This document shows positions 6,599 through 7,158 of a stretch of 7,158 nt of DNA, piece by piece. Positions within the stretch are counted from its first letter, which is position 1. Each line of letters begins with the position of its first letter. The notes below the pieces were generated by a model. It saw nothing but the letters and a program-made list of their open reading frames with translations, was not told the origin of the DNA and did not search any database. The DNA is from Archangium gephyra. GTDB lineage: Bacteria; Myxococcota; Myxococcia; Myxococcales; Myxococcaceae. Location of the stretch: positions 1 to 7,158 of the forward strand of contig QFQP01000080.1 of NCBI GenBank assembly GCA_003243425.1, written 5' to 3'. A program made the translations under genes and the position numbers.

Positions 6599-7158
6599 AT
6601 GGCACACGTTTCTCATCGACTGAAAGGAGCCTTCGAAGGCGCGCTCGCTGGAGGCGGCGATCCCGCAACCTCACCGCTCTATGTCTTTGGCCCGTTTCTT
6701 CGTCTTCTCGTAGCGGGCGGGGCAGGCGCAGTCGCCTTCGGCACGCCGATCTGGATGGTCGTAGCGACGGTTGCGGTCGTGAGCCTCATGTACCGCCACG
6801 TCATGGTGTGGATCCCGGATGGGAGCGGCGGGAGCGGGCTCTGCGAGGAGGAGTTTGGAGGCTGGGCCGTCAAGGTGAACGCCGCCATCACGGCGATTGA
6901 GTACACCCTGACCTTGCTCGTCAGCTTGGCGGCGCTCGTGACCTTCGTAGCAGACCGCGCGGGCGGTCTCGGACACTGGCCGCGGGTTGGCCTTGCCGTG
7001 GGCCTCACCGTCCTCGTCGGCATCGTCGTCAACCGCGGTCCTCGACTTGCCGCGAGGGTGTTCGGGCCGGCGACGGCGGCTGACGCCGCACCTCCACCTT
7101 CTCGTGCCGGAGGCCCTGTGGACGGACGAGGGCGAGGTGGTGCCGCTGCCCGCGCCCG
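6599..7158 (+). CDS. APC-superfamily permease, KUP-like N-terminal part, probably truncated
   Basis: A coding frame begins at ATG 6599 (MAHVSHRLKGAFEGALAGGG), with AAAGG at 6586-6590 as ribosome site, 31 bp after the second channel. Residues 1-161 look like the start of an APC-superfamily transporter: DPATSPLYVFGPFLRLLV (21-38), membrane segments at about 26-44, 50-66, 94-119 and 129-146, and a conserved loop DGSGGSGLCEEEFGGWAVKV (74-93). DPATSPLY resembles GDIGTSPLY of KUP potassium uptake proteins, and the Gly/Glu-rich loop resembles their GEGG region, so the cargo could be K+ or an amino acid; I cannot decide. After about residue 161 (7081) the frame turns into Ala/Pro/Gly/Arg low-complexity sequence with no membrane character, while another frame reads like a transposase. 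The family's normal length is several hundred residues, so the gene is probably disrupted. The start and family are fairly sure; the end is unknown because the window stops. Confidence 0.78.
   Translation, partial: MAHVSHRLKGAFEGALAGGGDPATSPLYVFGPFLRLLVAGGAGAVAFGTPIWMVVATVAVVSLMYRHVMVWIPDGSGGSGLCEEEFGGWAVKVNAAITAIEYTLTLLVSLAALVTFVADRAGGLGHWPRVGLAVGLTVLVGIVVNRGPRLAARVFGPATAADAAPPPSRAGGPVDGRGRGGAAARA
7077..7158 (+). mobile_element. Possible IS91-type HUH transposase fragment
   Basis: In the frame beginning at 7077 the translation includes LTPHLHLLVPEALW, then TDEGEVVPLPAP, to the window end. The H-x-H flanked by hydrophobics (HLH) and the following LVP-x-x-x-W resemble the HUH region of Y2-type (IS91/IS801-like) transposases, where I remember forms such as N-x-H-F-H-x-LV-x-DG-x-x. 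There is no transposase-like start or zinc-binding N-terminus upstream, because the permease occupies that space. If real, this is an internal fragment fused onto the permease. Only about 27 residues are visible, so the call is tentative. Confidence 0.42.

Noticed and set aside
6567..6623. 18-codon frame starting TGATG at the end of the second channel
   Set aside because: It overlaps the start of the permease and could be a coupling or leader peptide, but it has no conserved feature and a chance overlap is equally likely.

Overview
The window is GC-rich DNA with a strong G/C third-position bias, myxobacterial (Myxococcota/deltaproteobacterial) in flavour. That placement rests on composition and on the lysine/arginine-rich gene at the left end. 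There is no rRNA, tRNA or CRISPR array in view.

Left part, minus strand (1-1552): a basic Lys/Arg-rich protein starts at 590 and is still open at the left edge. Just upstream, on the same strand, lies a LysR-type regulator of the NhaR type (605-1552). The last ~80 codons of the basic protein read through a stretch rich in short inverted repeats and look unlike its first ~119 codons, so its 3' end may be eroded or frameshifted.

Centre (1553-1635): an 83-bp divergent promoter region. It holds a perfect TTGACA on the minus strand, placed so that the regulator mRNA would be leaderless or nearly so, and an AT-rich core (1593-1613) that is a plausible operator. This is the classic layout of a LysR regulator beside the operon it controls.

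Right part, plus strand (1636-7158): a tightly packed operon. It encodes (1) a 1013-aa envelope protein with a signal peptide, periplasmic coiled coils, five membrane segments and a C-terminal cytoplasmic P-loop ATPase; (2) an MscS-type channel with its own signal peptide, overlapping the ATPase gene by ATGA; (3) a second, divergent MscS-type channel; and (4) the N-terminal ~160 residues of an APC-superfamily (KUP-like) permease. From about 7075 the permease frame loses its character, while another frame resembles the HUH region of an IS91-type transposase, so the permease is probably truncated by a mobile-element remnant.

Taken together the genes look like an ion or osmotic homeostasis locus: an NhaR-type cation/pH sensor, two small-conductance channels, a cation or amino-acid permease and a membrane ATPase. 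The most interesting point is that the large protein has the front half of an MscK/MscM-type giant mechanosensitive channel, but carries an ATPase where the channel should be, with two channels encoded separately next to it. An ATP-controlled channel complex is a reasonable but untested hypothesis.
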